This document shows, piece by piece, positions 22,701 to 33,833 of a DNA stretch of 64,000 nt. The translations under genes and the position numbers were made by a program. Numbering within the stretch: position 1 is the stretch's first letter; every line of letters starts with the position of its first letter. The stretch comes from Viscum album. Lineage: Eukaryota > Streptophyta > Magnoliopsida > Santalales > Viscaceae. The stretch spans positions 956,076,097-956,140,096 of the forward strand of contig OY728121.1 in the NCBI GenBank assembly GCA_963277665.1, given 5' to 3'. The notes beneath the pieces are model-generated. The model made no database searches, had not been told where the DNA came from, and saw only the letters and a program-made list of their open reading frames with translations.

Positions 22701-24183
22701 TTCGATTCAAATGTAATAGCTAATACCACCGAAAGGTTTTAGTTAGGACAACCTATGTAGTAGTGGAGACCGATGGAATAAGATCAGGTCATCCTGTTAT
22801 TTTAGCTCTTTACCTATAGGATATTCCAAGAGATGTTTGGTCTCTCGCCGGTTAATTCATTAAATGATTTGTAATTAAATTTTTATGGTATATAGGGGCC
22901 ACATGTTTATGGTTAATTTTTATTGTTAATTTTCATATAGGGGCCACATGTTTTAGAGTTTATTATTTATTTTATTTATTTATTTTTCCTCATCTCGTTA
23001 ATTTTATAATGCGTCCACTCACGATAATTGATGGTCCCTCCCTGTGGCGCGTGACATTTTGGGTAATGGGAAATGGGCCCGCAGGTTTCCGTGATCGTGC
23101 CTTTCGGCATGCCTGGACAAAGCTTGTCAGAAACTCTCGCCTTCCTTTCTATTTTAATCATCTATCTTTATGGTAAAAAAAAACTAAAAGCCGAAAATAA
23201 CAATGAAACCCCATCATAACAAATGAATTAAAAGCATGATTTAAATTTGCTTTGAAAAATAATAACATCTGTCCTCTTTTTTTTTAATATAAATTCTAGT
23301 AATAGATCTAAACATTTCTGTTAAACAAAAATAATTCATGAATATAATTAAATTTGAAAATCATTTAAAAATTAGTCATAAATGCAATGAACAATATTTA
23401 TAAATTTGTTAACCTTTTTACTGGTTCTTTTGAAAAACAACACTTAGAATCATTTAAAAATAAATTTCATCACAGTTACAGCTTACATTTTGAAATTTTA
23501 CAATTAATAAAAACAAGGCCATGGCCTAAATTAAATGATTAGACCATTTACTGCCATGTTTCAAATTTAACATCCTTAACATAAATTAATTTTAAAATTG
23601 AGGCTTTTTTTATTATTTACAAATTTAAGAAATTTAGATATAATTAATATGTTTATCTGTTCCTCTGATATTATTTCCCCACAAAAAAAATTATCATTTT
23701 TATATTAAAGTCGTTTTAGTTTCATTGACATTTTTTTTACTTTATTCTTTATCAATAAATCGTTTTTTTAATGCGATTAAAATGAAATTTTGATTTAGTT
23801 TTTGAAAGATTCGTTCAGAAAAGATCGATTTTGTTTTTTGGATTAATTTGCGTTAAAATTAATATGATGTTACTTAAATGTTTGTAAATAATTATAAATA
23901 TTTTCATTTTTTAGATTTGTTGATCAATGTTCTATTTTTCTTTTTCTTTTCATTACACTGTAATTACTCACTATTACAAGTGTGGAAATCGGATGGAAAT
24001 ATATCTCGTCATTTTTTTTAATGTTGTTAAATACCCTCATTTCTCGGTATTTTTTTTAACGTAAAGAAAGATATATTTTTATCACTGTTAAAAACATTCA
24101 CAAATAAATTTATTTAAAAAATTACGCGTGTGTATTTATGTATACATATATATTAAATATTTAAATCATTACATACCATATGA

Positions 24184-24437
24184 TGTTGGGGGCAGCGGAG
24201 CTTCGTGGTGATGAAAAACACACAATCAAAGAAAGAAAAACAGAGAATAAATAGTATTAACGTGGTTCGGTAATATGCCTACGTCCACGGGAGAAAGGGG
24301 GTATGTTTCTATTTCTCTCTCCGGATAATAACGTCACAAGATCACTCAAAAGTGTCACATCAGATATTCTCATTACAAATTCAGGGGATTGAATCCCGTT
24401 AAATAGAGGAAGTTATTCTGCAGCGTAAGGGTTGGTT
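24184..24437 (-). repeat. Element F 3' LTR, 3' portion
   Basis: Contains AACGTGGTTCGGTAATATGC then CTACGTCCACGGG (near 24260-24290), a stretch I know as common near the ends of plant copia LTRs. It is followed by target copy CATGA (24438-24442) and element B. The LTR resumes at 46807 and ends at an uncertain point near 46920. Confidence 0.6.
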
Positions 24438-24442
24438 CATGA

Positions 24443-25201
24443 CGTCACGACCCGCCTTCACCAAGATGAGGGAAAGGACAGCAGATTGTCAGACTTTTCC
24501 TTCTTCAAGTTGAAGGAGAGATAATGACCCCCGAGACCCGCCTTCAATAGACCCCGAAGCGACGACTAACACCAAGGGTATAGAATCACACACAAGATGT
24601 AAGACATTACCCTTTTTTCTTTATTATGATCGGGAGATAAGATATTAAATCCCAACAACACCGAAATCGAGGGTAAGAGTAAAGCCAAAGAAAATCATTC
24701 TCATATGTATGTTACAAAAGTAAATACCACAAAGTACAATAGACTACAAAGGTAAACACCAAAGAAAAGAAAAGCAGCAACTGCAATCGTCCCAACGATC
24801 GAGCTAGTACGACCCTGCACGATCTCTGAAGTACTCATAGATACCTGAAAGCAGTTTTATATACGTAGGGTGAGCATACAAGTACACTCAGCAGGGAAAA
24901 ACCAAAAACTCTCGTGCACAAGTGAGCATGCATTCTAATGCCCTGTGAAAAAAAAAAGATAATCAAGCACCTAGCAAGGAAAACTATCCACCCAAGCCTC
25001 ACCAAGGCACACTCCCCAAATAACGCAAGTCAAGTAATGTATAGTAATGACACATCGATATTTGGGTACCCCGCGCTACTATCCCACTGATTATTGAAGA
25101 CATCCTACGCATCGAACCAATCCCGCCATTCTCTCCGCAGTCCCACTGCCACACCCCGCCCGCACACACCTAGGCCACAACCACGCATCCCGCCCGCAAA
25201 C
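24443..25201 (-). repeat. Element B 3' LTR, segment 1
   Basis: Matches 43764-44524 of the 5' LTR. It holds the shared LTR motif GGGTGAGCATACAAGTACAC (near 24868-24887). It ends at CAAAC (25197-25201), the target of solo LTR Y. Confidence 0.9.
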
Positions 25202-25613
25202 TGTAACAACCCGAGAATTCAAGTTTCGTGTAATGATATGTTTCCCTTGAATCGGACCATCTTTCTATAAAAAGAAAATGAAAATAAATGAAAACCTGTA
25301 GCAACAAGCATGAATGGAATACTCCTTTATTAAGAAACACCTTGGCGATTACAACTTTCCACGATCAAAACATCACTAACCAAAGATCCCAACCAAGAAC
25401 CCAATTACAACGACGGGAAGACTGCTTAGAACTACGAGGAGCCCGAGAATGCGGTAGGGATTCCGAACATCCATCATAAGGAACATAAGTATGGCTGACG
25501 CCACCGCGACCGTGCTCAGCACCAAGGGGATCACACGAACCATCTTCCGTTCCTCTTCGGTCACTTGGAGTAAGGGACACCCGAGACCAAACCCTTTTAT
25601 AAGCACCAAAGAT

Positions 25614-25725
25614 GACCGTTGGACCTCAAACGGCCACAAATCTGACCGTTGGACCTCAAACGGCCACCAATCCGACCGTTGGGTTTCCCAAAGAATCCAA
25701 TGATCATTTTGACCGTTGTAAATAA
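25614..25725. repeat. 30-bp tandem repeat with MYB-core motifs in LTR Y
   Basis: GACCGTTGGACCTCAAACGG recurs at exactly 30-bp spacing (starts 25614 and 25644), followed by GACCGTTGGG at 25674 and a lone GACCGTTG near 25711. Each unit contains CCGTT and AACGG, the two orientations of the core bound by plant three-repeat MYB proteins. Confidence 0.85.
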
Positions 25726-27009
25726 AATGATCGGAATGATAAATGTGTAGTTTTGCTTTAATATTTTAAAATGACATCAATGTTAATTACCTTTTGTTTT
25801 CCAAAATAAGAATTTTATTTTATGTTTCAAATGGAGAAAAAAATTAGTATTATTGTCTTCTTCCACTATACATTTTTATTTGAACAATTAAACATTTGTT
25901 TTTTTCCAGTTATAACAAACCTGATGGATTTCTTTTATGAAGTTATATAATTATACTGCATCAAATTAGATACATTATTTCTCGTATAATTTAACTTTTA
26001 TTAACTATTTTAGAAACTACGTCAAATTATGGTTTCTTTCACTTATGTGTTTCGTGGTAATAATATTTTCATCAACACACTTATATGTGTGATAAAATAT
26101 AGTTGCATTAAATGATATCATCTAATTAAGAAAATTAGGGTAGATAGCTAGCAAGGGAAATTAAAATATATACACTTGTGTTATGTTTTTATTATTCAAT
26201 GTTCTTGATCATTATTTCTCATAATGAAATACTATGTAGTTATTAAATAGGGTTTAACAATAATGATAATAAAATTAAAATTTGCGTTTTTTGTTAAAAT
26301 AAAAAAAATGAAAAATAGAAGTATGTACATATAATAAGATGTTTTGATCAATTTATAAATTTATTTGACCAATGTTTTTACTAAAATAATAAAAATGGTT
26401 TAATAATAATAAAGATGGCATATTATGAATTATTGGTATTTTTTTTAATTTGAATCTATGACAATAATAATAAAAACTGGAATAAATGTTTAAAACTATA
26501 AAAATAAAATATTAAAAACAACTTTTCTGCGGGAGCCGCGTTTTTAAAACCGCGGCGCAACCCCAGCCGCCCGATTTCACTCCCTCTGATCTCGGCCGTC
26601 AATTCCTTTTAATGCCGCGACAGCTCCCAGCCCTCCGATCGACCGACATTTAATCACGGCCGTCCATTCCTTTTCGCGCTTTCTTCTCCGCTTCTTCTTC
26701 CTCCCCCGCGTCTTTCCTCTTCTTCTTCTTTCTGTCGCTGTACCAGTAGCATAGGGGTTGCTTTCGGCGAAGAAGACCCGAGCCTCTCCCTCCTTTCCAC
26801 AAGCTGACGCCGACACCCCACCTTCCCCAAAGTCTTCATCTCCATCTTCGTTTCTTTTTTTAAGACCCCCTGTTGCACCGAGGATCGAGGGATCGGCTCC
26901 TGAACTCTCCGACCTTCAGGCGACGCTCCGGCCTTCCTTTTCTCCTCCTCCTCGTCGAGCTAAGGTAAGGGAGAAGGTTTTGCTGGTTTCTGTTTCTGTT
27001 ACAGTTTCG

Positions 27010-27455
27010 GTTTTGTATATATATACACCCATATATATGTGTTATGTGTATGGGAGCACATTCTATGGTTTGCACCCGATTCCTCGTTATCCTCTCCTCC
27101 TCTCCGTACTGGTAATGGTGATATTTTGAAGCTCGGTTTGGGATCATGTTTGTATTTCGTTTTTTTTAATTTTTTTATATATATATATATGTTATGTATA
27201 TATATATGTATATACATCTTAGGGTTATGCACCGGATTTCACTGCTGCATCTTCTCCCCTCCGTACTGGTGAGGGTGGAACCTTGTTCTCAAAATTTTGT
27301 GTTATACCTCGGTTTTCATATGTATATAAGCATATTCGGGATATATATATATATATATATGTGCATATCTTCTATGTTTATACCCTCGGATCCTTTTGCC
27401 TCGACTGCATCCCCACTCCAAGCAAGGAAAGGGTCCTGTTTTAATTTCGGTTGAG
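27010..27455. repeat. Three tandem units of about 160 bp in LTR Y
   Basis: Each unit is a TATATATA tract (near 27016, 27178 and 27340), then a TATGTTTATACCC or TATGGTTTGCACCC segment, then a CCTCTCCGTACTGGT-like segment, then a TTTTGTATTTCGG-like end. They follow a C/T-rich block and may be part of the transcribed leader. Confidence 0.75.
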
Positions 27456-29168
27456 TTTTTACAAGAATCGGTTGTTATATAAATATGTATATACATATAA
27501 ATCATTATGAAAGTGAATTTTAAAGCAACGACATGTTTTCAAGATAGAAAACTCCAGTGAAAATATATATGTAATTAAGGCAAGCTTAAAATGTTTTGGA
27601 AAATTCGGTGCTTGACCGTTGTAAGCAGGAAGGAATTGGGGAGTGAACCCATCCTTCGTTAAGTGGGTAGGCCCAGACAGCCTTCAACGATTTCAAGCGA
27701 CCTCAGCATGATGTTTTAATTTTAAAAGCTTGCGTATTACTTTCACAGACACTGGATTATTTTTATGAAATTTTGAACGTAGTTATTTTATAAAATGATA
27801 TAGTAAGTAATTTAAAACTGTTTTAAAAATGATATTTATTGAAAGTATTTTCAACTCGTGAAACCGAGAACTTTCATTTATCACTACTTGGGGTAAATGA
27901 GGATTTTTTGTGAAAATGGACTCCTTGAATTTTCTTTTTTTTTCAAATATATACATGTATTCATAAGTGTGTACCTATGTCTGCTTAAAGTGCTAATAAA
28001 AGAGTTCTTATAAGACAGTTTTGGGTGAAAACCCTCAAAATCCATTTGTCAGTATATGTGTAAACAACTATGTTTTAAATTGGATACTATGATGTTATGT
28101 AATGTTAAGTAATATGTTCGTTCTCTTGAAACCCATGCTTTTAAATGCAAGGTAACTTGTTATGTGAACGAAGTTTTAGCATGCATGTCATCAGGTTCTT
28201 AATGTTTAAATGGTCTTCATGTAATGAACAAGTATGTGAAAATGGGGTTTAATTAAGAATGCATGAAACCCTATGAACGAATGGCCACGTCAAGATATGT
28301 AAGGGATGTATAGGACTACATGTGACGGGTGCGCCCAGAATTATATAGCGCTCCAATGCATTGGGTAAAGCAAGAGTCTCATGAGACGATCATGTGCGAC
28401 GGTCTTGGCAAGTTAGCCTTGGCTTGAGCAAAGGAAACGGGGTGGGCAGTGAGCCTTGACCCGTTAAGTATGTTTTACGGTCATGATGAAAAGTCATGAC
28501 AAAGTCCAGGATTATACATTCCCTCTACATGTAATGATAAAGGTTAATCAGGGGTTTGTTCAACTAACAGGACAACCCCTAGTTGAAAGCTCCCATGATC
28601 ATGAAACCATACTTAATGTGACAAGAACTGTTTTTCATATGGTAAACTGTTAAATGAACTGCATCTTACTCACGAACCATGATATGCATGTTTTCCTACA
28701 TAGCCATAGAAATTCCCTTGAAATTAAATTAACCTTGTTTTAAAATTTATGCATTGCTTACTCTGCTTATATTGCGCACTCTGACCATGTTTACATTAGA
28801 GCTTATTTCAAGTACGTGCTTCTTTGTGTAAGTGGTTTTCAAAAACAGATGGTTTTCATGTTTTAAGAAATGACAATGTTTTGTTTTAGCAAAGTACGAT
28901 TTATTCTTTTCAAAAAGACTTAAGAAAGGACTTTCATAAAATGTTTTAAAACCCCTTACTGGGCATTTTTGCTCACCCTACGTTTTATTTAAAAATTTTC
29001 AGGCACGGTTGATATTAATGAAGCTAATCAGAGGCAGCTGGTTTCCCAGAATCCTGAGCCTCGCGATCCTCTGTTGTGATGAGACATGATATTTAAACTT
29101 GTAATGATGTAATGTTATGTGTATCATGTCTCATTAAGCACCCCGGTTTTGGGGGTCGCTACACAAAC

Positions 29169-29437
29169 ACCTGAGCCACAACCACCACACGTAACCACGC
29201 TCGCAAACACCTAGGCCAGAACAACTACTGTCACGCCCGAAGGAGGAGAAGAAGAAATTCCCGTGCGATATAAGGATGAGATTCGGTTATTACGGGATAT
29301 GGAAATTTGAACGGCTTTAAAGTCGGATCGTGGTTTCACCACGCGGGTGGGTGGTTACACACGACTGAATTAATTGTTATTAAATAACTCTCATCGGGAA
29401 AAGGTGGCAACAACTGTGACTTTAAAGGATTTTATAT
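29169..29437 (-). repeat. Element B 3' LTR, segment 2, with internal deletion
   Basis: Matches 44525-44630 and then 45980-46176 of the 5' LTR. About 1.35 kb is absent at a junction near 29238-29243, where both sides share AAGA/AAGGA. It ends in TATAT at 29433-29437, the target of copia C. That sequence is part of the B TATA box TTTATATAAA. Confidence 0.88.
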
Positions 29438-31072
29438 TGTTAGGGCCAATATGGGCCTATATACCCTGAGAGGGGGGGTGAATCAGGGTATGAATATTCT
29501 TTTTCAAAGTTCTTCCTGCCCCACTGGATCTTGACCTCTTTGTTACAAGGGTCACTTTGTTTGCACTTGTGTGGTTACTGTGAGCACTTATCTCCTTTAC
29601 CTGATGATGATGCTTTGAATGCAATGCAGGAAAGTAAGCAGGCAGACACAGAGATTTTTACTTGGTTCACCGCTAAGGGCTACGTCCAAGGAGCATACGC
29701 CGACAAGTTGCCGGTTCGTACCAAATTCCACTAGACTTCACTAGCTGTGGATTACAATGTTCGGGCTAAATCACTTCTATGCCCAGACTCACTGCCTTTA
29801 CAATGTTTAGGGTCAGCTCACTGCTTTCCCAAGGGTCACTCCCTGTTTCTCTCTCTCTGGCTCACTGCCGGTGGAGAGGATCACCTTCTTCCTTTTCCTA
29901 AGCACACTGCTCTTGGAAGGAATCCACTCACAGTTTATAGACCTGTAGGTCTCTTCATTTTCATGAAGGAATACATCTTCCTCTGTATGTAGATGCTCTG
30001 TTGAAGTCCAACTTTCACCCGCAGATGAATCTCACTTCGCACCGGATGTACCGGGCAACCTCAGTTTTTTACGCGCAACCCTTACGGTGTCTTGCGCGCA
30101 ATTTCTATGGTTTGCGCGAAATTCCTTTTTCACGCAACCTCCAAATATTACGCGCAGCCTGGAAACTGCCTTGCGCACAATTCACTGCTTTTGCGCGATA
30201 TCCACTTTTCGCGCAACCTTCCTTTTACGCGCCAACCCCAACTTTCTGCGCAGCCTTAGCTTTTCGCGCAACAGCTGACTTTACGCGCAAAATTTAAGTT
30301 TACGCGCAACACCCTTTCTGACTTCAATTTCGCGCACCAGAGCTCGGGTATTTTCTATGTCTTGAACTCTCCTGAATGGAGGAGGGTCACTTCATATTTA
30401 TAGGCAAAATCGGCCCCGCGCGAAAAACCCTCCTTGAGCGCGTAATCCGCTTTGATCACGAAATAGAAATCTTCCGCGCACAACCATTTTCCGTGCACTG
30501 CTCCATAATTTCGCGCACCTCATGCCTTTGCCATTTTCCGAGCTTCGGACCTCGGAACATCTTTTGCGCGAAATACTTCATCCACTATTTCGCGCGCCAC
30601 TTCAATTTTTCGCGCACGCCTCCAAAATTTCGCGCGCCTCATGCCTTTACCGATTTTCAAGCTTTCGGACTTGAAACATCTTTTGCGCGAAATACAATTT
30701 CGCGCAACCCGCTGTTTTGCGCGCCACACTTCAAGATTTCACGCAACCCGCTAATTTTGTGCGCCATGCTTAATTTTTCCGCGCACCTCTTTCATTTCTC
30801 TCTCCTCAACCTTTGCCAAAAACATATCACTCCATTTTCCATTGGCGATTTTAAGGCCCATAAATTCGACAAACACTGGGAAACGGCGCCACCTTGTACT
30901 GCTCTTTTGTACCGCCTCCAGATCGTCCTTTCCTTTGTCATAGTTCTTTGTCAACATGGAATGCCAACAAATTCTCGGGAACTCGACAATTCTCCATGGA
31001 AACCTGCTTTGTCAACAAACACAATCAACCCAAAAATACTGCAATGTTACATTGAGGGATTTTTGCCCAACA
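29438..31072 (-). repeat. Element C 3' LTR
   Basis: 1,635 bp, closely matching 36242-37880. A G tract near 29472 is seven bases here and longer in the other copy. It contains the GCGC motif array. Open frames of up to 239 codons (30376-31095) come from the array and are not genes. Confidence 0.95.
30069..30790. repeat. Array of about 29 GCGC motifs in the C 3' LTR
   Basis: Motifs such as TTTCGCGCAACC, TTTGCGCGAAAT and TTTACGCGCAAA recur about every 25 bp, in both half-orientations and separated by unrelated sequence. They are thus dispersed short motifs, not a simple tandem repeat. A few have decayed by CG to TG or CA changes. The same array is in the other LTR at about 36877-37600. Confidence 0.85.
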
Positions 31073-31788
31073 ATCTCCCCCTTTGGGTTTGTTGACAACT
31101 CTTCACAACTCTGCTCAGAAATATTTTCTGCACTTTGATACCTCACTGAGTCTTCTTCCAGCTGCTACCACCATTCGCCTCTTGCGATTATGATAGAGTT
31201 CAAGGATTCACTTAACACGTACTCTAAGCCCACATGAGCAATGCTCGACGTGAGAAACAAGAGTAGTATGAAAAGTTCATCAATGAATCACTTCATGTCA
31301 GACCCCAATTGTCGATTCCACCCTGATACCAATTCTTAAAATAAAACCAGTTGTTGAACCACACTGATACCAATTGGTGAATTCTTAAGTTGATACCACT
31401 TGTTGATAGCTGGACACCGTCTCACACCATTCCAACACCACTGTTCTGCTTTTATCACGATCCTCAGCTGTCGTGATTTCTATGATTTGATCGATCACTT
31501 TTAGCATCGTCAGATTTAATACACTCCCCCTTTCTCATTGCTCCCCCTTTCTGGCTGCTCCACCTGTCAGCTTCTCCCCGTATCAATTATGATTTATCAA
31601 ATCTCCACACTGTCTCCCAGTCACTATTTTCTCCCCTTTTAACAAACACTATTTTCTCCCCCTTTGTCAACGAACCCAAAGGACAGTCCTTTGTAGTCTA
31701 TAACACAGGAGAGAACACATATCAGCACAGTAGGGAAAAACACACCATACCTCGGGGAGAGAGGGGGGGGGACCACATCCACTCTATT
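31073..31788 (-). other. Element C polypurine tract and 3' untranslated region
   Basis: The polypurine tract beside the LTR reads CCCAAAGGGGGAGATTG on the minus strand (31071-31087). Further AAAGGGGGAG tracts occur near 31530, 31545 and 31663. Three primer-site-like stretches, each with GATACCA on the plus strand, occur near 31325, 31366 and 31393. A gene is not seen. Confidence 0.7.
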
Positions 31789-32547
31789 TCAAGTGTGGGG
31801 AATTGACTGAACTCCCAGAGCCAGTCGATGCCTTTCAAAAGCTTCTTTGGGTAAGACCTTTGTCAGAATGTCTGCAACCTGTAGCTCTGTAGGCACGTAC
31901 TCCAATTTCACGATTCCCTGCTCAACCTTCTCCTTGATAAAATGATACTTAATCTCAATGTGCTTTGTCCTTGAATGATGGACGAGATTTTTGCTAAGAT
32001 TTATAGCAATTGAGTTGCCACACTGGATTCCGATCGGAGACTTCACTTCAACTCCCATATCATCAAGCTGCTGCTTCATCCACAATAACTGTGTGCATGC
32101 TTGAGTGGCCGCAATATACTCAGCTTCTGCGGTGCTCAATGAAATGAAATCTTGTTTCTTGCTTAGCCAAGAAATACACAATCCACCAAGATAGAATGCA
32201 CCACCTGACGTTGATTTTCTATCATCTGTTGAACCGGCCCAGTCTGCATCAGTATATCCCAATAACTCTGTCTGAGATTTGTCGTTGTATGTCAAGCCGA
32301 AGTCCACTGTGCCCTTGATATACCGAAGTATTCTTTTCACTGCAAGCATGTGACTTTCCTTGGGATTACTCTGATATCTCACTGCTTGGCATGTGGCAAA
32401 AACAATATCAGGCCTTGTTGCGGTTAAGTACAACAGACTTCCAATGATTTGCCTGTATTCTGTGATATTAACTGCCTTGCCATCCTCATCTTTTGATAAT
32501 TTCATCCGGGTAGCAACCGGAGTCTTCATTTCCTTGGAATTATCCAT
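31789..32547 (-). CDS. Element C RT C-terminus and RNase H (copia type), open frame
   Basis: A 252-codon frame without stops. It starts in the RT connection (SKEMKTPVATRMKLSKDEDG; YRQIIGSLLYLTATRPDIVF), continues through VKRILRYIKGTVDFGL, and then has a copia RNase H: GYTDADWAGSTDDRKSTSGG, LSTAEAEYIAATQA, NSIAINLSKN, HHSRTKHIEIKYHFIKE and VADILTK. The RNase H acid residues (D of TDADWA, E of AEAEY, the D of VADIL) look intact. The protein would degrade RNA in RNA-DNA hybrids. Upstream it is joined to a deleted RT, and no ATG is in a normal place, so it probably has no translation of its own despite being open. The ATG at 32547 is an internal methionine. Confidence 0.85.
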   Translation of the reverse strand: MDNSKEMKTPVATRMKLSKDEDGKAVNITEYRQIIGSLLYLTATRPDIVFATCQAVRYQSNPKESHMLAVKRILRYIKGTVDFGLTYNDKSQTELLGYTDADWAGSTDDRKSTSGGAFYLGGLCISWLSKKQDFISLSTAEAEYIAATQACTQLLWMKQQLDDMGVEVKSPIGIQCGNSIAINLSKNLVHHSRTKHIEIKYHFIKEKVEQGIVKLEYVPTELQVADILTKVLPKEAFERHRLALGVQSIPHT

Positions 32548-32613
32548 TCCAAATCATTCCAAAACCCTATTCATATTCGGATTGAGAAATTAATGTTCCA
32601 TTCTTTCCATGTG

Positions 32614-32883
32614 TCACGTGTAGACCAATTGTACTGCAACGACTAGGAATAATTTGATTGTCTCCAGCATTGCAACCAGTGCAAATGTCTCATAAACTTC
32701 AATATCTTCTTTCTGGGAGTATCCTTTGCACACTAGTTGTGCTTTGTTCCGAATCAAAGTTCCATCTTCAGTCATATTCTTGTTACGATAGACCCATTTA
32801 GTCCCGATGACATTCTTGTCTACTGGCCTCGAAAGAATCTCCCATGTCTGATTCTTCTTAATCTGATTTAGCTCTTTATTCAT
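32614..32883 (-). pseudogene. Element C RT, N-terminal remnant
   Basis: Reads MNKELNQIKKNQTWEIL, NVIGTKWVYRNK, QLVCKGYSQKEDIEVYETFA, and ALVAMLETIKLFLVVA: the first quarter of a copia reverse transcriptase. It then runs, within about 60 bases containing two stops, into the segment before the RNase H frame. The palm domain with the YVDD active site, roughly 200 residues, is absent. This is a deletion, not a set of point mutations. Confidence 0.85.
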
Positions 32884-33833
32884 GGACTGAACCTAGTTAT
32901 CTTCATCATGCATCATCAAATCATTTTGACTCAACCTATGATAGTAATGATGTCTGCTGTAGTGATTCCATTCTCCTTGTCTGAGCTAGAGCTGACAAAT
33001 CACCAATGATATTCTGCATGTCAATTTCAGCTCATCTCTTTGACTATTGTGCAGATGAGGATTTTTCTTTTCTTGTACTCATCATCAGTATCTTCTTCTG
33101 AGTCACCCTCAGCCACTTCTTCTCCCCCTGTGTTGCTTTCTTCTTCAACACTTTCGTCAGGAAATTGCTCTCTGACTCATTTTTCAGTGGCTTCATTTCT
33201 TTCAGCTACTTTTCTCTGTGTCATTGTTCAATGAAATCATTCCTTTAAAATTCTTCTCACAGCTTCTTGGTATCCTGAAAACAGTAAGCTGATACCAAAA
33301 TGTTAGATCAAAATAAATAAGCATGAAATTCTTGATCACTGCTGCTTCTCTCATAGTATGTCTTCTCTCGATAGACAACACTTGAGCTGGGTCATCCAAT
33401 TATTTCCTTGATGAATCCGGAATCTGATTTTGTTGTTGAATGCTCCCCCTGTGTTACACAACACTTCTATCTGTTAGGCCCAATGGTAGAGACCCATAAC
33501 CATTCTTCTCCACGTGCAACATTTATACTAATCTTGCACTCCTCATTGAGCCATTAACAAAATCTCTAAGCCTACTGAGTTGGAACTCGGTGTAGGAAAC
33601 AAGAGATAAAGCTAATAACACAATCACTTTTAATTGTGCTCAGTTGCATCTTTTCTTCTTCATCCCTGGTTCCTGATTTGAATCAATTGAACCTGTAGAG
33701 CATATCAGATCTCCACTTCGCATCCTTAGATGCCACTTCCCCTTGGATCATATCTCCCTAGAACCTGAAACACATGCATCATCAGTTAATATCATTTTTA
33801 TACATAGGGAGAGGGGAAATCCTTCTGGACTCC
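32884..33833 (-). other. Element C region between the gag-like frame and RT
   Basis: Where protease and integrase would lie, only a short acidic linker (EEDTDDEYKK-like, near 33075) typical of the segment before RT can be guessed, plus a 65-codon frame at 33202-33399 with no recognisable domain. No DSG protease box, HHCC finger or DDE residues are visible. A TGTTAGGCCCAATGG near 33473 resembles the element's own LTR start and may be a recombination scar. Confidence 0.55.

Larger units (their letters stand above)
21411..24183. other. Unassigned AT-rich DNA between the LINE and element F
   Basis: About 2.8 kb with no gene. It contains an LTR-like stretch at 21600-21870 (GGACACCCGGATCAAAAGTT), an AT microsatellite near 22087-22120, the CACTA-like fragment at 22164-22700, and a TATAGGGGCCACATGTTTA segment twice (near 22891 and 22936). 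A small GC-rich patch lies at 23035-23160. The rest is AT-rich spacer in which I see nothing. This is the only stretch not clearly inside an identified retroelement. Confidence 0.6.
25202..29163 (+). mobile_element. Solo LTR Y of a Ty3-type element (4 kb)
   Basis: A 3,962-bp unit that starts TGTAACAACCCGAG and ends GGGGGTCGCTACA, with a perfect target duplication CAAAC at 25197-25201 and 29164-29168. I see no primer site, polypurine tract or gene, so it is best read as one very long LTR left by recombination. Shared LTR motifs in plus orientation are CTCCAATGCATTGGGTAAAG (28347) and CCTTACTGGGC...GCTCACCCT (28956-28984). A C/T-rich and GC-rich block at 26520-26960 is followed by TA-rich repeats. 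Open frames in these parts are not considered coding. Confidence 0.9.

Noticed and set aside
26758..27129. 123-codon frame in LTR Y
   Set aside because: C/T-rich sequence giving Pro/Ser-rich translation, with no motif, inside a solo LTR.
25202..29163. Y as a complete small retrotransposon with two LTRs
   Set aside because: No internal repeat of its termini, no primer site and no polypurine tract; one LTR with a target duplication explains it.
30376..31095. 239-codon frame, and its 248-codon copy at 37184-37930
   Set aside because: It lies in the GCGC motif array and crosses the LTR boundary; Phe/Arg-rich, with no domain.
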